Positions 32,105 to 42,720 of a DNA stretch of 64,000 nucleotides are shown one piece after another. Numbering within the stretch: position 1 is the first letter of the stretch; each line of letters opens with the position of its first letter. A program made the position numbers and the translations under genes. The notes beneath the pieces were generated by a model. That model worked only from the letters and a program-made list of their open reading frames with translations, ran no database searches and was not told the DNA's origin. The stretch lies in the NCBI GenBank assembly GCA_018350325.1, contig JAEVLN010000025.1, positions 723,799 through 787,798 of the forward strand, given 5' to 3'. Source of the DNA: Globodera rostochiensis (Eukaryota; Nematoda; Chromadorea; Rhabditida; Heteroderidae).

Positions 32105-33226
32105 TCAATGCTTGTGAAAGCGTGTCATGCGCCGTGCCTCCTCGTGCACGTCCATTTCCGCCTTGAAATCGTTGAGTTCGCGCCGTATTTGTGCCTTCTG
32201 TTCCACGGTCAGACGCGCCCATGGCTTGTCTCCGCGTCGGTCGTACTGCTCCGCCTCGCCGATCTCCACAAACTCGCTGAACTTGATCATACGGGCACGC
32301 AATTCCTCGAAAGCTGCGTGACTTAACTGTAATAAAAAAATGTTTTGATAAAACTATTTAAAGGATTTAATGTATTTAAAAAAAAAATTCGAAAATGGCA
32401 AAATAGGCACCTGGCACTAAACCCCTAAAATAGGCATGTCGAACCCTACTCATCATAGCTTATACGCAAAAAACAACAGATCTATGCCTAAAAATCCGCT
32501 CCCTATTAATATTAAACTCAATTTAAAATAAGTTTAAACCAAAATTAAAAGAATTGAATTGTAAACTTTCAATACAACGATTTTGAGATTTTTCAAAAAT
32601 ATATCCACCTTTTTGATCAGAATCCTTCGCCTCAGCAGCTTAGAACCGTCGGCTTTGGTCGTTGCATATGATGCGGACGCCATGTCCTCCTCCACTTCGT
32701 CGCTGCTGCACACTTTCTTCAAAATGCTGCGACGGTTTACGGTAGACGATTCTGAGCGGGGCATACTGTAGGCGGTGATTGTCGGACTGTTACCGTCAGT
32801 CGGTGATGTTCGATGTGAGCCGCTTGCCAATTTTCTGCAAAAAAAAAAGATTGGAGATTTAAGAATTTAAAAATAGGAATTTGCATTTTTTAAATAAAAA
32901 GATTGAGAAACGTTGAGTAAAAAATACCCAATAAGAACATTAACAGTTAAAATGCTAAATTTGTCTATTCATTTGCTATTTAAGCGTAAAAGAAAACCCT
33001 ACACTAATTGAGACTAAAGGCTAAAAGAGGTGGGACGAAAATTTCAAAAGAATCCCCCCCCATTCACCGAATTTATCTTTATTTTAATTAAAAATTTCAT
33101 TTTTAATTTTAATAAATCAACAAAAATTTACTTTAAATTCTCGATGGTCCAACTGCGCCTGGCGGATGTAAAGCGATAAGTTTTTGAAGTTGAGCTGGAC
33201 GACAATGTCGGGGAGTCCATGATCAT
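32105..33226 (-). CDS. PHACTR-like (phosphatase and actin regulator) protein, 180 aa
   Basis: Three exons fit in phase: 33226-33132, 32834-32609 and 32326-32105 (543 nt). The last exon ends [20 protein letters not shown], then [20 protein letters not shown] and MTRFHKH. This is the conserved C-terminus of PHACTR proteins, which in animals binds protein phosphatase 1. Ahead of it, [20 protein letters not shown] corresponds to the last RPEL actin-binding repeat, though the Arg-Pro is replaced. Exon 2 is Ser-rich ([18 protein letters not shown]). At 180 residues it is much shorter than typical PHACTRs, so it is either a reduced form or 5' exons are missing. ATGs at 33226 and 33220 both follow AT-rich sequence. 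Confidence 0.7.
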
Positions 33227-33289
33227 TTTAGTTATTTAACAATACGACAAATTATCTTCGTCTAAAAGTGACTACAGTAAGTGATCATT

Positions 33290-33405
33290 TTTGTGTTTTA
33301 CAGTATGACAAATGCTTAGTTGGCTTCTCATTTTGATATTTTACAGTATGACAAATGCTTAGTTGGCTTCTCATTTTGATATTTTACAGTAAGACGAAAA
33401 CCTGC
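33290..33405. repeat. About 44-bp tandem repeat
   Basis: Two and a half copies of ttttacagtatgacaaatgc plus ttagttggcttctcattttg, just upstream of the PHACTR-like start. Confidence 0.7.
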
Positions 33406-34740
33406 CTCACTTTTAGTTAGCTAAAAAATGAATAGAGTAGCTCGTAAAATTTACACAATTTTGGCCAGCAGAATCAAATCATAAACAAATTTACTTTGGG
33501 CACATGGCCAAATTTTGAAAATTTAAACTGAATGGAATAACCAATCTTCTCCCTCTCTCTTATAAAAGGAGCTAGAAATAATTTGGATGCCAATGAGCCA
33601 AGTTGTAAACACCGGGGACCAAAAATACGCTTTGCTTTGTGGACGGATGATGTGCCAATGCATCACGAGCAAATGTTAAGCTGAATGGCACTCTCTCCAT
33701 CCATACTCCCACTCCATTAACGATGGAATGCCGGATTTGGAATAGGCAAAATGCGCACGGGACCAAAGCATGTTGGGTTCCATTTTCGAATTGTAAGCGC
33801 GCGCGCGATTGGCATTTTTGTCGACGTCAGCAATGCCAAATTACCACCGAGGGATTTGCATTTGCCAAATCCGGGAGGCAAATTTGGCCAGAAGGATTAT
33901 TTGGTATATGGAAAGCTGAAGAGATTGGTGTTGGATTTTAACGGATGTTTAATCCAAAAAAATTGAGCCCATTGTAATAAAGTGTCAAACACCAAGTCGG
34001 CACAAAATGCCAACGTTTTTAGCACAAATGGGCCGAGTTTGTTCAGGTGGAATAGGCAAAAGATTAAAAGCGTCAACCGGTTATGGAATGAATTTTGGAA
34101 TGTTCGGGGGTCGAGGACGCCCAAATTTCGGGGTTTGGGACAACCTTCAAAAATTCCAAATTTTTTCGAGGACGCCTATCGGCACCGCCGACCAACCTTC
34201 TAAAAAACCCTGTATTCCTGACAACTTTTCATAAAAAATGTTAAAAATTCTCCCGACGGCGCCGTCGAACTCACCAATTGTATATCGGAATTAAACGCAA
34301 CTCGTATCAAAAAGAGCTCGAAACATTTTTGGGTGTTCCCGTTCCCGTGGGATCCCGTGAAAAATCAACGGAATTTTTACGGCAATTCGGTTTGGGATTT
34401 CCGCCTGGTTGTGTTTTGAAATTCCCGTTCCCAGAAAATTTTATTTCACCGGAGATTGTAAAGAGAATAATAAAGAAAATTAAAAAATATATATTTGTGT
34501 ATTTTTTTTTGCAAAATCAAGGCTCACGGATCACGCCATCACGACCTTTTTGGAGCTCCGTTCATGGATCACGGCTCACGGACTTTTTTTATCATCCTCG
34601 TCTGTGATCACTTTTTCTAATTACATCAAGCCTTGATTTCTACCGAAAATTTAATAAAAATACCTAATGTTGTTGAATGCCTTAAATTGGTTTTCAGCAT
34701 CTGGCCACAACTGCATATGTATGTCTAAGTGGTTTCTTGA
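33406..34740. other. Gene-free stretch with dispersed repeats
   Basis: 33560 has tataaaagg, with only short ORFs downstream. 34150-34270 is the dispersed cgaggacgcctatcggcacc repeat. 34330-34460 contains cgttcccgtgggatcccgtg motifs like those near 52090 and 36280. 34520-34600 has ctcacggatcacg repeats. Confidence 0.45.
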
Positions 34741-34840
34741 TCAACTGCGTTTGTATTTTTTGCCCGAACAAATCTTTTCCAACAATTTCTTGTTCCGCTC
34801 AACAATTTGTGCCTTTCGCCACATGTAAGCCAAAAATTCA
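34741..34840 (-). CDS. Orphan 3' terminal exon
   Basis: Good acceptor (acttgttacag) then an open terminal exon: EFLAYMWRKAQIVERNKKLL, EKICSGKKYKRS, stop. Charged helical composition and a clean acceptor argue for real coding. Upstream on this strand the sequence becomes an accgggaccggg repeat and then a decayed HTH copy, so the rest of the gene is gone or far away. The family is not recognised. Confidence 0.45.
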
Positions 34841-34943
34841 CTGTAACAAGTAGAGTTGGCCGGGACCGGGACTGGTACTGAAGTCTCCAATTTTGGGACT
34901 GAATTTCCCTTTTGACCATGAGTCCCGGTTTTTTTTGACCGGG

Positions 34944-36467
34944 ATGCTAATTCTGTGGGCGAACGCTGACAAAGGCCAAAACTTTACAAATCATTTGATG
35001 AAATATTTGGAAAAGGCTGGGATGATGAAAGCAATAATTCAAAAGAGTTGAACTGTCGTCATGTTAAAGAAGAAGTTCAAGACGGACAAGCTCCAATCAC
35101 TTCTGATCAGAAAAATATTAAAGAAATATTGAAACAGAAATTTGATGAAATTTATGATGAAAATTGGTCGGAAGATGAAAACAATTCAGCGTCATCACCG
35201 GATGATCTTGATCAAAACAATTCTAAGAAACATTTGTCTGATCAAAATAACTCCACTGATCAAGATGAGAGTGACAATAAATGTGAAAAAATTGAGGCTT
35301 ATCAGCAAAAACGTGAAATTATTCAAAAATTCCGAGAAATAAAAGAATATTATCGGGGAAAAAAACAAACGCGGTCACTCAAACAAAGAATGGGTTCAAA
35401 TTGACACAAAAATATCGAATGGTTTGGGTGTTGGTCGCACAAAATTGTATAAATGGTTCAAAGAATTGGGCTTAAGTCAAGAAACAAAGTTTAAATCAAA
35501 GTTTTCAGAGTTTGAAAAACGTCAAATTTTAAAACAATTTGATGAAATAAAAAGCAAATGTAAAAAGGCAAAACTCAAAAATTTTTAAAAAAATGAACTT
35601 AATGAGAAAATTGCAAAAAAATTGGGCGTTTGTTTTAGCACAATTTATTATTGGAAGCGCGAATTTGGCCTTTCTGTCAGCAATAAAATTTCTGAAGCAA
35701 CAAAAATTGAAATCGATATGAGCTAAAAACTGGGGGAAAAAACGGTAAAACCCTCCGGTCCCTTATGAAATTTTGAGGACGAGCAATTACGGTTAAGAAA
35801 ATTCGTAACCATACGCATGCTTGGGTTTTATGTCGAGAATTTTGAGTCTCAAATCTCAAATTTTGGATCATCCGGGCAACCCAATTGTTGTAAAAACACT
35901 AAAATTTAAAAATAAATGATTAGGACGCAATTCATCAAAAGTGCACTTTCTTAATGGGTTTATGTCGTCAATCTTATAAAAAACATACTATTTTTGCAAA
36001 AGTGTCAAACATTAAGCGGAAATGCATTAAATGAGAAGGAACTAAATTTCCAATAGGAGCAAATGATTATGAACTCTTAACACACCAGCTGAATGCCTAT
36101 TTCCAAGTACGTTCTTGGAAATAAGTACCCTTCTGTTAAATTTCAAGTACGAGGGGGGATCGTCAAGTGTACTTGGCATTAGAAAATGGTTTTGCTTATG
36201 ATTAAATTTGGTTTAAAAATTTTTGTGTTTTTGTTTCGTTTCGTACGAACCACGTTCCGCGAACAGGAATTTCAAATTTAACGGGATGGGAATCCCGTGT
36301 TCGTACGAAGAAATTTGTAAAATATTTAGGAATTTTGAAAAAATATGCCAAAATAAAAGGGAAGAATCAAAATGAGTGATTGTGGCATTGCTGATTTGTT
36401 GAAAATCTCAATAAATAGTTTAATTAGATAGAAAGCTCGATTTAGAAAAGAAATTAAGAACCTTTAA
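34944..36467 (+). pseudogene. Subfamily A copy, degenerate and split by a 615-bp insertion
   Basis: Begins inside the mature N-terminus (ANSVGER, then a stop) with no signal peptide. It continues SFDEIFGKGWDDESNNSKEL, FDEIYDENWSEDENNSA and the long-linker type (SKKHLSDQNNSTDQDES). The frame is lost in HTH1 near 35400, with several stops through HTH2 (of the VCFSTIYYW type). Sequence 35714-36328 is unrelated insert. Homology resumes at ggaattttgaaaaaatatgc and covers HTH3 with further stops, to the stop at 36465-36467. It is a clear pseudogene. Confidence 0.85.
35714..36328. mobile_element. 615-bp insertion inside the HTH pseudogene
   Basis: Interrupts HTH3 between aaaattgaaat and ggaattttgaaa, both contiguous in other copies. 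It encodes nothing recognisable. It contains caagtacgttcttggaaataag, and cccgtgttcgtacgaag close to its right end. No terminal inverted repeat was found by eye, so the element class is unknown. Confidence 0.5.
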
Positions 36468-36729
36468 AATATTTCGGATCGGATTATTTGACAATTGTTG
36501 TCATCTAGGGTTTGAATTTTTCGTTTCTTTTAATTTCTTAAAAGTATGAATATGCGTTTGTTGTGACTGCCACAGAAATTTTTTTCAATATTTTTTTCTT
36601 TTCATACTACCCCTATCGAATACTTAGCACGAAATTGCTCCGATTTCTATAAAATTCTCTCTCATCTCAAAATGAAATAAATGTTTGGAACATTCCCTTA
36701 TTTTTCCATTGACAAAACTTTAAAAATGA

Positions 36730-36910
36730 TTTCATTTGGATTGGGCTGATCAGTTGATTTATTCTCAACTTCTTTTGTCTGTGTTTCCATTTGATGCCAT
36801 TCTTTGGTTTCTGTAAATTCGGCACCTCCGCGTCTCAACCTTTTCCAAATATTTCAGCGTTATTTTATGCTCATATTTATAGTTTATACGAAAAGAAATT
36901 TTATTTTGTA
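36730..36910 (-). pseudogene. HTH-less acidic relative, second copy (fragment)
   Basis: Reverse-strand counterpart of 29040-29230. It shares caactgatcagcccaatcca, gcataaaataacgctgaaat and atatttggaaaagg but has lost the 3' end with the second FDE...W motif. It lies directly upstream of, and divergent from, the intact gene at 37215. Confidence 0.5.
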
Positions 36911-37214
36911 CAAAATCTCATCGATTTCATAGTTTGTGGGAAGCAAATGGCCTTTGTGTGTTGACGAATGGCATTAATTAGGTGAGAGAAGGGAGAGAAT
37001 AAATAATCTGCCAATCAATTGGCCACTTTTTCAATAATATTTGTTATTAATCTTTCAATGAATAACTTAAATAGTTAGTTAATTGTAGTTTGAACAAGCA
37101 TTCAATTAATAACGCAACTAAATTCATGAGATTAATAAATAACTTCAATATTTCTTTTTTTTTGCGTAAAATTTGATTGAAAAGCAAAATATTTAATTTA
37201 TTCTAAAATAAAAA
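36911..37214 (+). promoter_or_regulatory. Type 2 5' flank upstream of the gene at 37215
   Basis: Inverse copy of 28721-29000: gagagaataaataatctgcc, ttgttattaatctttcaatg and cttaaatagttagttaattg. One tggcat (ATGCCA on the other strand) lies about 245 bp before the ATG. That hexamer is known as a gland-effector promoter motif in some cyst nematodes, but a single hit in this AT-rich DNA is not evidence of function. Confidence 0.45.
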
Positions 37215-38105
37215 ATGAAATGTCGTCTATTAATTATTATTTCATTCTTTGCAATCAATTTGATCAAAAATGCTAATTCTGTGGGCGATGGCGGAGAAGA
37301 ATCAAAACTTTACAAATCATTTGATGAAATTTTTGGAAAAGGATGGGACGATGAAAGTAACAATTCAAAAGAGTTGAACTGTCGTCATGTTAAAGAAGAA
37401 GTTCAAGACGGACAAGCTCCGATCACTTCTGATCAGAAAAATATTGATGAAATATTAAAACAGAAATTTGATGAAGTTTATGATGAAAATTGGTCGGAAG
37501 ACGAAAACAATTCAACGCCAGATCAAGATCAAAGTGTTGATGAACTACAAAATGAGTCAAATGAATGTGAAAAAATTCAATCTGATCAGCAAAAACGTGA
37601 AATTATCCAAAAATTCCATGAAATGAAAGATAATTATCGGGAAAAGGGATATTCCAAAAATGAATGGAATCAAATTGAAAGAAAAATATCAAATAGTTTG
37701 GGGGTTAGTCGCCCAACAATTTATAAATGGTGCAAAGAATTGGGTTTAAGTCGCGAAAAGATTTCTGAGTTAGAAAAACGTCAAATTTTGAAACAATTTG
37801 ATGAAATAAAAAGCAAATGTCAGAAGTCAAAATTCAAAAACATTTCAATGCGTGAACTCGATGAAAAAATTGCAAAAGAATTGGGCGTTTCTAAAACTAC
37901 AATTTATGAATGGAAGCGCAAATTTGGCCTTTCTGCCAGAAATAAATCGGATGAAACAAAAATTGCAATTTTAAAGGAATATGCGAAAATAAAAGGAGAA
38001 AATCCGAAAATGAATGATTGTGGCATTGCTGATTTGTTGAAAATATCAGGAAGCAATTTATGTAAATGGAAAAAACAATTTCAAGATGAAATTAAGAACC
38101 TTTAA
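37215..38105 (+). CDS. Secreted triple-HTH protein, subfamily A, intact (296 aa)
   Basis: The cleanest member. Signal peptide about residues 1-21 (MKCRLLIIISFFAINLIKN). FDE...W motifs about 36-48 and 85-97. Asp/Glu/Gln-rich linker about 98-125. HTH1 about 128-180 (GVSRPTIYKWCKELGLSR), HTH2 about 188-240 (GVSKTTIYEWKRKFGLS), HTH3 about 248-296 (LLKISGSNLCKWKKQF). Each module has a long amphipathic leading helix (for example REIIQKFHEMKDNY) and a conserved W three to four residues after the recognition helix start. The product is basic in the HTH half and acidic at the front. There is no nuclease, transposase DDE or other enzyme domain, so it is not a transposase. I infer a secreted nucleic-acid-binding protein. 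Confidence 0.9.
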   Translation: MKCRLLIIISFFAINLIKNANSVGDGGEESKLYKSFDEIFGKGWDDESNNSKELNCRHVKEEVQDGQAPITSDQKNIDEILKQKFDEVYDENWSEDENNSTPDQDQSVDELQNESNECEKIQSDQQKREIIQKFHEMKDNYREKGYSKNEWNQIERKISNSLGVSRPTIYKWCKELGLSREKISELEKRQILKQFDEIKSKCQKSKFKNISMRELDEKIAKELGVSKTTIYEWKRKFGLSARNKSDETKIAILKEYAKIKGENPKMNDCGIADLLKISGSNLCKWKKQFQDEIKNL

Positions 38106-38396
38106 AAATATACGGACTTTGATCGAGATTTTTTGATTGCGGTCGGATCATGTTGAAATTTTTTTAAGGATGAATTTTCGTAATAATAAAAAAAATTGAT
38201 ACGAATCCATCCTCCATTTCGAACTACGCACCCAAATTTGAACAATTCATCTGTGCTTTACACACAAACAGACAAACATTTTCAATTAATAGCATACTTT
38301 AAGAAAAGCAAAAAATAACAACAAATTTAAATAATCCAATGCCAAAAAATAATAACATCTTCACGTTGCGTCAAAGGCCTCAAAGTCCGTATATTT

Positions 38397-39611
38397 TCAA
38401 AGGTTGTCAATTTCATCTTTAAATTGTTTTTTCCATGTACTTAGACTTCTTCTTGAGATTTTCAACATTTCAGCAATAACGGCATCACTCATTTTCGGAT
38501 TGTTCCCTTTCATTTCGGCATATTTGTTCAAAATTCCAATTTTTGTTGCATCAGAAATATTGTTGCTGACAGAAAGGCCAAAATCGCGCTTCCAATAATA
38601 AATTGTGCTAAAACAAACGCCCAATTTTTTTGCAATTTGATTATTAAGTTCATGAATTGAAATGTTTTTCAGTTTTGTCTTCAAACATTCGCTTTTTATT
38701 TCATCAAATTGTTTCAAAATTTCACGTTTTTCGAACTCAGAAAACTTTGACTTTGTTTCGTTTTTTAGACCCAATTCTTTCTTCCATTTATAAATTGTTG
38801 TGCGACTAACACCCAAACTATTTGATATTTTGTTTTCAATTTGAATATGTTCATTGGCGGAATATTTTCTTTTTTGAGTATATTCTTCTTTCAATTCACG
38901 GAACTTTTGAATAATTTCCCATTTTTGTTGATCAGACTCAATTTTTTTAGATTTATTGGACTTATTTTGTTGTTCCTCAGCACTTTGATCTTGATCAGTT
39001 GAGATATTTTGATCAGACAAATGTTTCTTAAAATTGTTCTGATCATAATCATCCGCTAATGGAGCTGAATTGTTTTCGTTTTCCTCCCAATTTTCATCCT
39101 CATCTCCAATCTTTTTTTGATCAGAAATGTTTAGAGCTTGTTCGTCTTGATCTTCTTCTTTAACACGATCTGCCAATTGTTCATTAAACTCACCACTCTC
39201 CTCGCCCCACCATTCAAATTCATGTTTAATTTTGTCTTTTCCTAAATGTGTTATGATAGTAAAACTATCAAGGGGCTCACCTTCCACTTTAACTGCTCTA
39301 TAATGTGGTTCATGCTCAACTTTTACAATTCTTTTTAGTGCAGATTCGTCCTGCCATTTTCCATCAAATTGCTCCTCGTGTGGTTCAACCTTAAATTAGT
39401 TAATTTAAATTCCCGGATAAAAAAAACAAAAACCCATAAATAAAACAAAATTTTGGGAATTTATATGGCAAACTTTGATTTTTGGCTGATATTTAATCGT
39501 ATTGTTGTTTGTTTGAGGTTGATTTGTCTCCCAAAGTTCTTCAAATAAATCGTTTGGAAATGTTAAAACATAATTTATTAAACAAATTATTGGTAGAATT
39601 TTCAATATCAT
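38397..39611 (-). CDS. Secreted triple-HTH protein, subfamily C, two exons, 376 aa
   Basis: Exon 1 39611-39474 and exon 2 39389-38397, intron 84 nt (gtttgc...tttaag), phase 0. Exon 1 encodes a different signal peptide (MILKILPIICLINYVLTFPN) and DLFEELWETNQPQT. Exon 2 begins VEPHEEQFDGKWQDESALKR and has an acidic stretch (KHEFEWWGEESGEFNEQ). From about residue 90 on it joins the subfamily A plan: long linker (DDYDQNNFKKHLSDQN), HTH1 (GVSRTTIYKWKKELGLKN), HTH2 (GVCFSTIYYWKRDFGLS) and HTH3 (MLKISRRSLSTWKKQF), ending DEIDNL. This shows the HTH block has been combined with at least two different secreted N-termini. No lesion was found. The start was chosen as the only ATG giving a signal peptide. 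Confidence 0.8.
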
Positions 39612-40599
39612 AATCAAATATGTGCTTAAATATAATAAAACATTTTCTTATTTTTATTAGAATTATTTAAGATTAGAAAAAGAACTTCAAATTTGTGCTT
39701 TTGACGAATAACAGAAAATAATTTTCATAAGCCCATACGCGCACAAAGCATGCTCTAAAAATTTGGACTACTGTATGTCAAAACCATAAACAAACTTTGG
39801 GTTTGAACATGAAGGCAAGTGCAAAAGCTATTGTCACAATCTTCGCGCTTTTTCCTACGATTTATGTAGCATAAATCATGATTATAACAACAACGATCAA
39901 CTAATTAGGGAAATTAGAGATAAAGGCAATGCCTCATTAATCTCATTTAAAATTGCAAAGCCATATTATAAGAGCAACCAAGCAAGAGTCAAGTATTGAA
40001 GTCCCACAATAAGTGGGGAAAAGAATATTTCAATGGAGATTTAATTGATATTATATAAGCTACAATTGAAAGATTGACTAGCCTGATACACGTTGACACA
40101 AATAAAAGTGCAAATATCTACGCAAGTCTGATACAAATTGACACAAATAAAAGTGCAAATATCTATCTACTCATGGATCAATATTTTATTATTTCTTTTA
40201 TTATTTTATTTAATATAATTAAATCTGTTTTATTTTATACATAAACAGAACACTTGTAGTTTTAAGGAAACGCCCCTTGCCTTTTTTACGAAACGACCAA
40301 CGCTTGCCTTTTTTACTAAACGACCCAGCACGGGTCAAAACAAAGTAATTTCAAGTAACCAGTAAAAAGTAAATTAACAACATTTTTTAATATTAGAGAC
40401 CAACATTTTGAAAATTGCCTGGTCTGTGATTCTGGAGCTGGTTGCGGGATTCCCGCGTTCAGATTATCCGGGGCACCCTGTTTATTCCATTTTGGCACTT
40501 TTTGGTATTTTAGTGCCTAATTCGAAGTTAAGACCAAAAAATCCGGAATTTTATTTTGCATTAATTTAAATAACAAAATTTCAAAAAACCTATCCAAGC
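39612..40599. other. Gene-free, AT-rich
   Basis: 40085-40185 is a roughly 50-bp tandem duplication (gatacaaattgacacaaata, aaagtgcaaatatctac). Nothing else is supported. Confidence 0.5.
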
Positions 40600-40795
40600 A
40601 ATAATAACATCTTGACGTTGGCCTACACGGTCCGTAAATTTTCAAAGGTTTTATTTTTTTATCAAAATCTTTCCCATTTACCTATATTGACTTGCTGTTT
40701 GATCAACAAATCAGCAAAGCCATTTTTTCGGGTTTTTCCCTTTTTTTGGAATATTTTCTTTAAAATTCCAATCTTTGATTGCAGTCCGTTGAATT
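40600..40795 (-). pseudogene. Old subfamily A 3' fragment (HTH3 region)
   Basis: Reverse strand retains pieces of the HTH3 coding and 3' flank (ttgctgatttgttgatcaaa, ggaattttaaagaaaat) with many indels. Recognisable only by order of words. It is more diverged than the other copies, so an older duplicate. Confidence 0.5.
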
Positions 40796-41007
40796 AAAAT
40801 AAGTTAATAACTTTTTTATTATTTATTTAAGATAAAACAATTTATTCTATTTTTAACTTCTCTCGGTGAATCATCCATACCATTCCGACCCCCCCACCCC
40901 CCCCCCCCCCCGCAAAGGTTTACACGATGGACTGATGTCGACGATTTCACAGTTTCCAATGATTCATCAATAAATAAACGCATTTATTTATAATTTATTT
41001 AGTGAAA

Positions 41008-42572
41008 ATGGATTTTGCCAAATGCCTTCAGCTTTGGGCGCTTATTTGTATTTTCAATGCCTCGTTCTGCGCAGATAGGACTTCGGCCGAGAATTTTGTT
41101 TAGTGCTTCAACTTAAAACAATAATGTGAATTAAATAAAAATTTAGTGGCTTTGAACGGGTCAACAACCCCGCTGATGACCATTCGGTCCGTGTAAAACG
41201 CCAAAGAAACAGTGCTGGACTGGAAAACTTTTGGGATTTGAAAACGGGGGGCCTGGAATTGACTTTTGATGCTGCTAGAAATGTGCCGATATTGATAAAC
41301 AAAAGATAAATGTGTAAGTTTATGTCAAATAATATTCACTTTTTTGTTGGTTGTTAGTCTGATCAACGCAACATTGATCAAAGAAACGGTGCCCGAATTG
41401 ATCAAGCTGTACTTCAATGGTGGCGAAAATGACGAAGGGCGTACAATGATTTTTAAGATATGTGACGAACCGTGTAACGCAAGAACATTGGAGAAGGAGA
41501 AGTTGGCTAGGGGCAGAGAAGCCTGGTGCGAAAAAAGACGTGAATACATTGGCTTAAAAATTATGTTTACATGGCAATTATTAGGGATGCTACTTTTAGG
41601 TAAATACCTATTTTTTCTGCGAGCTTGGCACGCTGAGTTAAGCACGAAAAACACGTATTTCGACCTTTTTGTTACCTATTTTCAGGTTTTTGAATTTTTT
41701 AATATAATTCTGCTGAAAATGCCAAAATAAGCACCGAAAAATGGCAATTCCGATAGTTTTAAGCGGTCAACTCACTATCGTTAAATATGAATATTTTTTA
41801 AAAGCAGTCAAAATCGATGAATTTTAGGTCAAAAATGCCAAAATATGCTCAAAACCCCAAAATATGCTTTTATTTATAATCGCATTTTTTTGTTTGGTGT
41901 TTAAAAATTTTTGGTAAAAATTTTTACTTACCTATTTTGGTATCCATTTCACGGTTTTTGTACCTATTTGGTACCTATTTTGGCATTTTTTTCTCACCTA
42001 TTTAGGTACCTATTTTCCAATTTTTCTACCTAAAAGTAGCATCCCTAGCAATTAGTCAATCAGGCATTTACATCGTTTCTTGAAATTAAAAAAATTCTAG
42101 AGAAAACAGCCGAGACTCCAAAAGGCACAAGCCTTTTCTCGACTCGAGACAGAGACTTTTCGAAAAATTTAACTTTAGGTTCAAAAAACTCGAGAAATTG
42201 ATAATTTTAGCCGTGTTATTTATACCTTTTTTTACTAAAATAGATTACTTCGCATCCAAGCATGGCACTCGAAATGCATCGGAGGAGAATTTCTTGGACA
42301 GAGCATGGAAGGGTGGACTTTTGAGGACGGAGAAATGCCATTTGGGCGCTCGCCTTTGATCTTTTGGGCGAAATTACCCAGGGGCAAACTCGGAATTATC
42401 GGCTCGGGTGGCAAATGCGAGCTGCGCAGGTTCAATGCAACCAAAACGATCTTTTTATTCCTTAATTATAGAAAACATTTAGACAGGTGATGGACTGGAA
42501 AAGTGTTTGGAAAAAGAATGCGAAAACAGCAACCTCTACTTACCCCACGAATTCACCCAATCCATGGACTGA
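41008..42572 (+). pseudogene. Secreted FAMeT-like-domain gene, interrupted by a MITE
   Basis: ATG at 41008 encodes a signal peptide (MDFAKCLQLWALICIFNASF, then CADRTSAENF). Coding-like pieces follow: GGLELTFDAARNVPILINK (41147-41310), SLINATLIKETVPELIKLYF with NGGENDEGRTMIFKICDEPC (41358-41580), and FGRSPLIFWAKLPRGKLGII (42240-42440). A last piece reads LEKCLEKECENSNLYLPHEF, ending TQSMD. The order ...LYFNGG...FW....GKLGIIGSG recalls farnesoic-acid-O-methyltransferase-like domains, which are secreted or surface modules despite the name (tentative). The exon 1/2 phases do not fit, the exon 2 donor reads aaaag|ataaat instead of a GT, and the MITE at 41584 lies in exon 3. I consider it probably dead. 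Confidence 0.45.
41584..42045. mobile_element. 462-bp MITE with TA target duplication
   Basis: Ends are perfect inverted repeats of at least 19 bp (gggatgctacttttaggta left, its complement right), flanked by TA on both sides (41582-41583 and 42046-42047). The interior is AT-rich with repeated ggtacctattt words and no ORF. TA target sites are typical of Tc1/mariner-type non-autonomous elements. Diverged relatives of the end appear at 9144 and 47370. Confidence 0.75.
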
Positions 42573-42599
42573 GCTAAGCAGGCGGACTCAAAGATGCTT

Positions 42600-42720
42600 A
42601 TTTTCTCACTAAATTGAACTTTCCATCTATTTAAGCTTCTCATTGAGATTTTCGACATATCAGAAATGTCACAATTATACTCATTTTCGGATTCTTCACT
42701 TTTATTTTGGCGGCATATTG
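42600..42720 (-). pseudogene. Subfamily A HTH3 fragment
   Basis: Reverse strand resembles the end of the 30376-31281 gene (cttaaatagatggaaagttc, aaatctcaatgagaagctt) with stops and a truncated left side. Family 3' flank remnants follow at 42775-42800. Confidence 0.55.
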
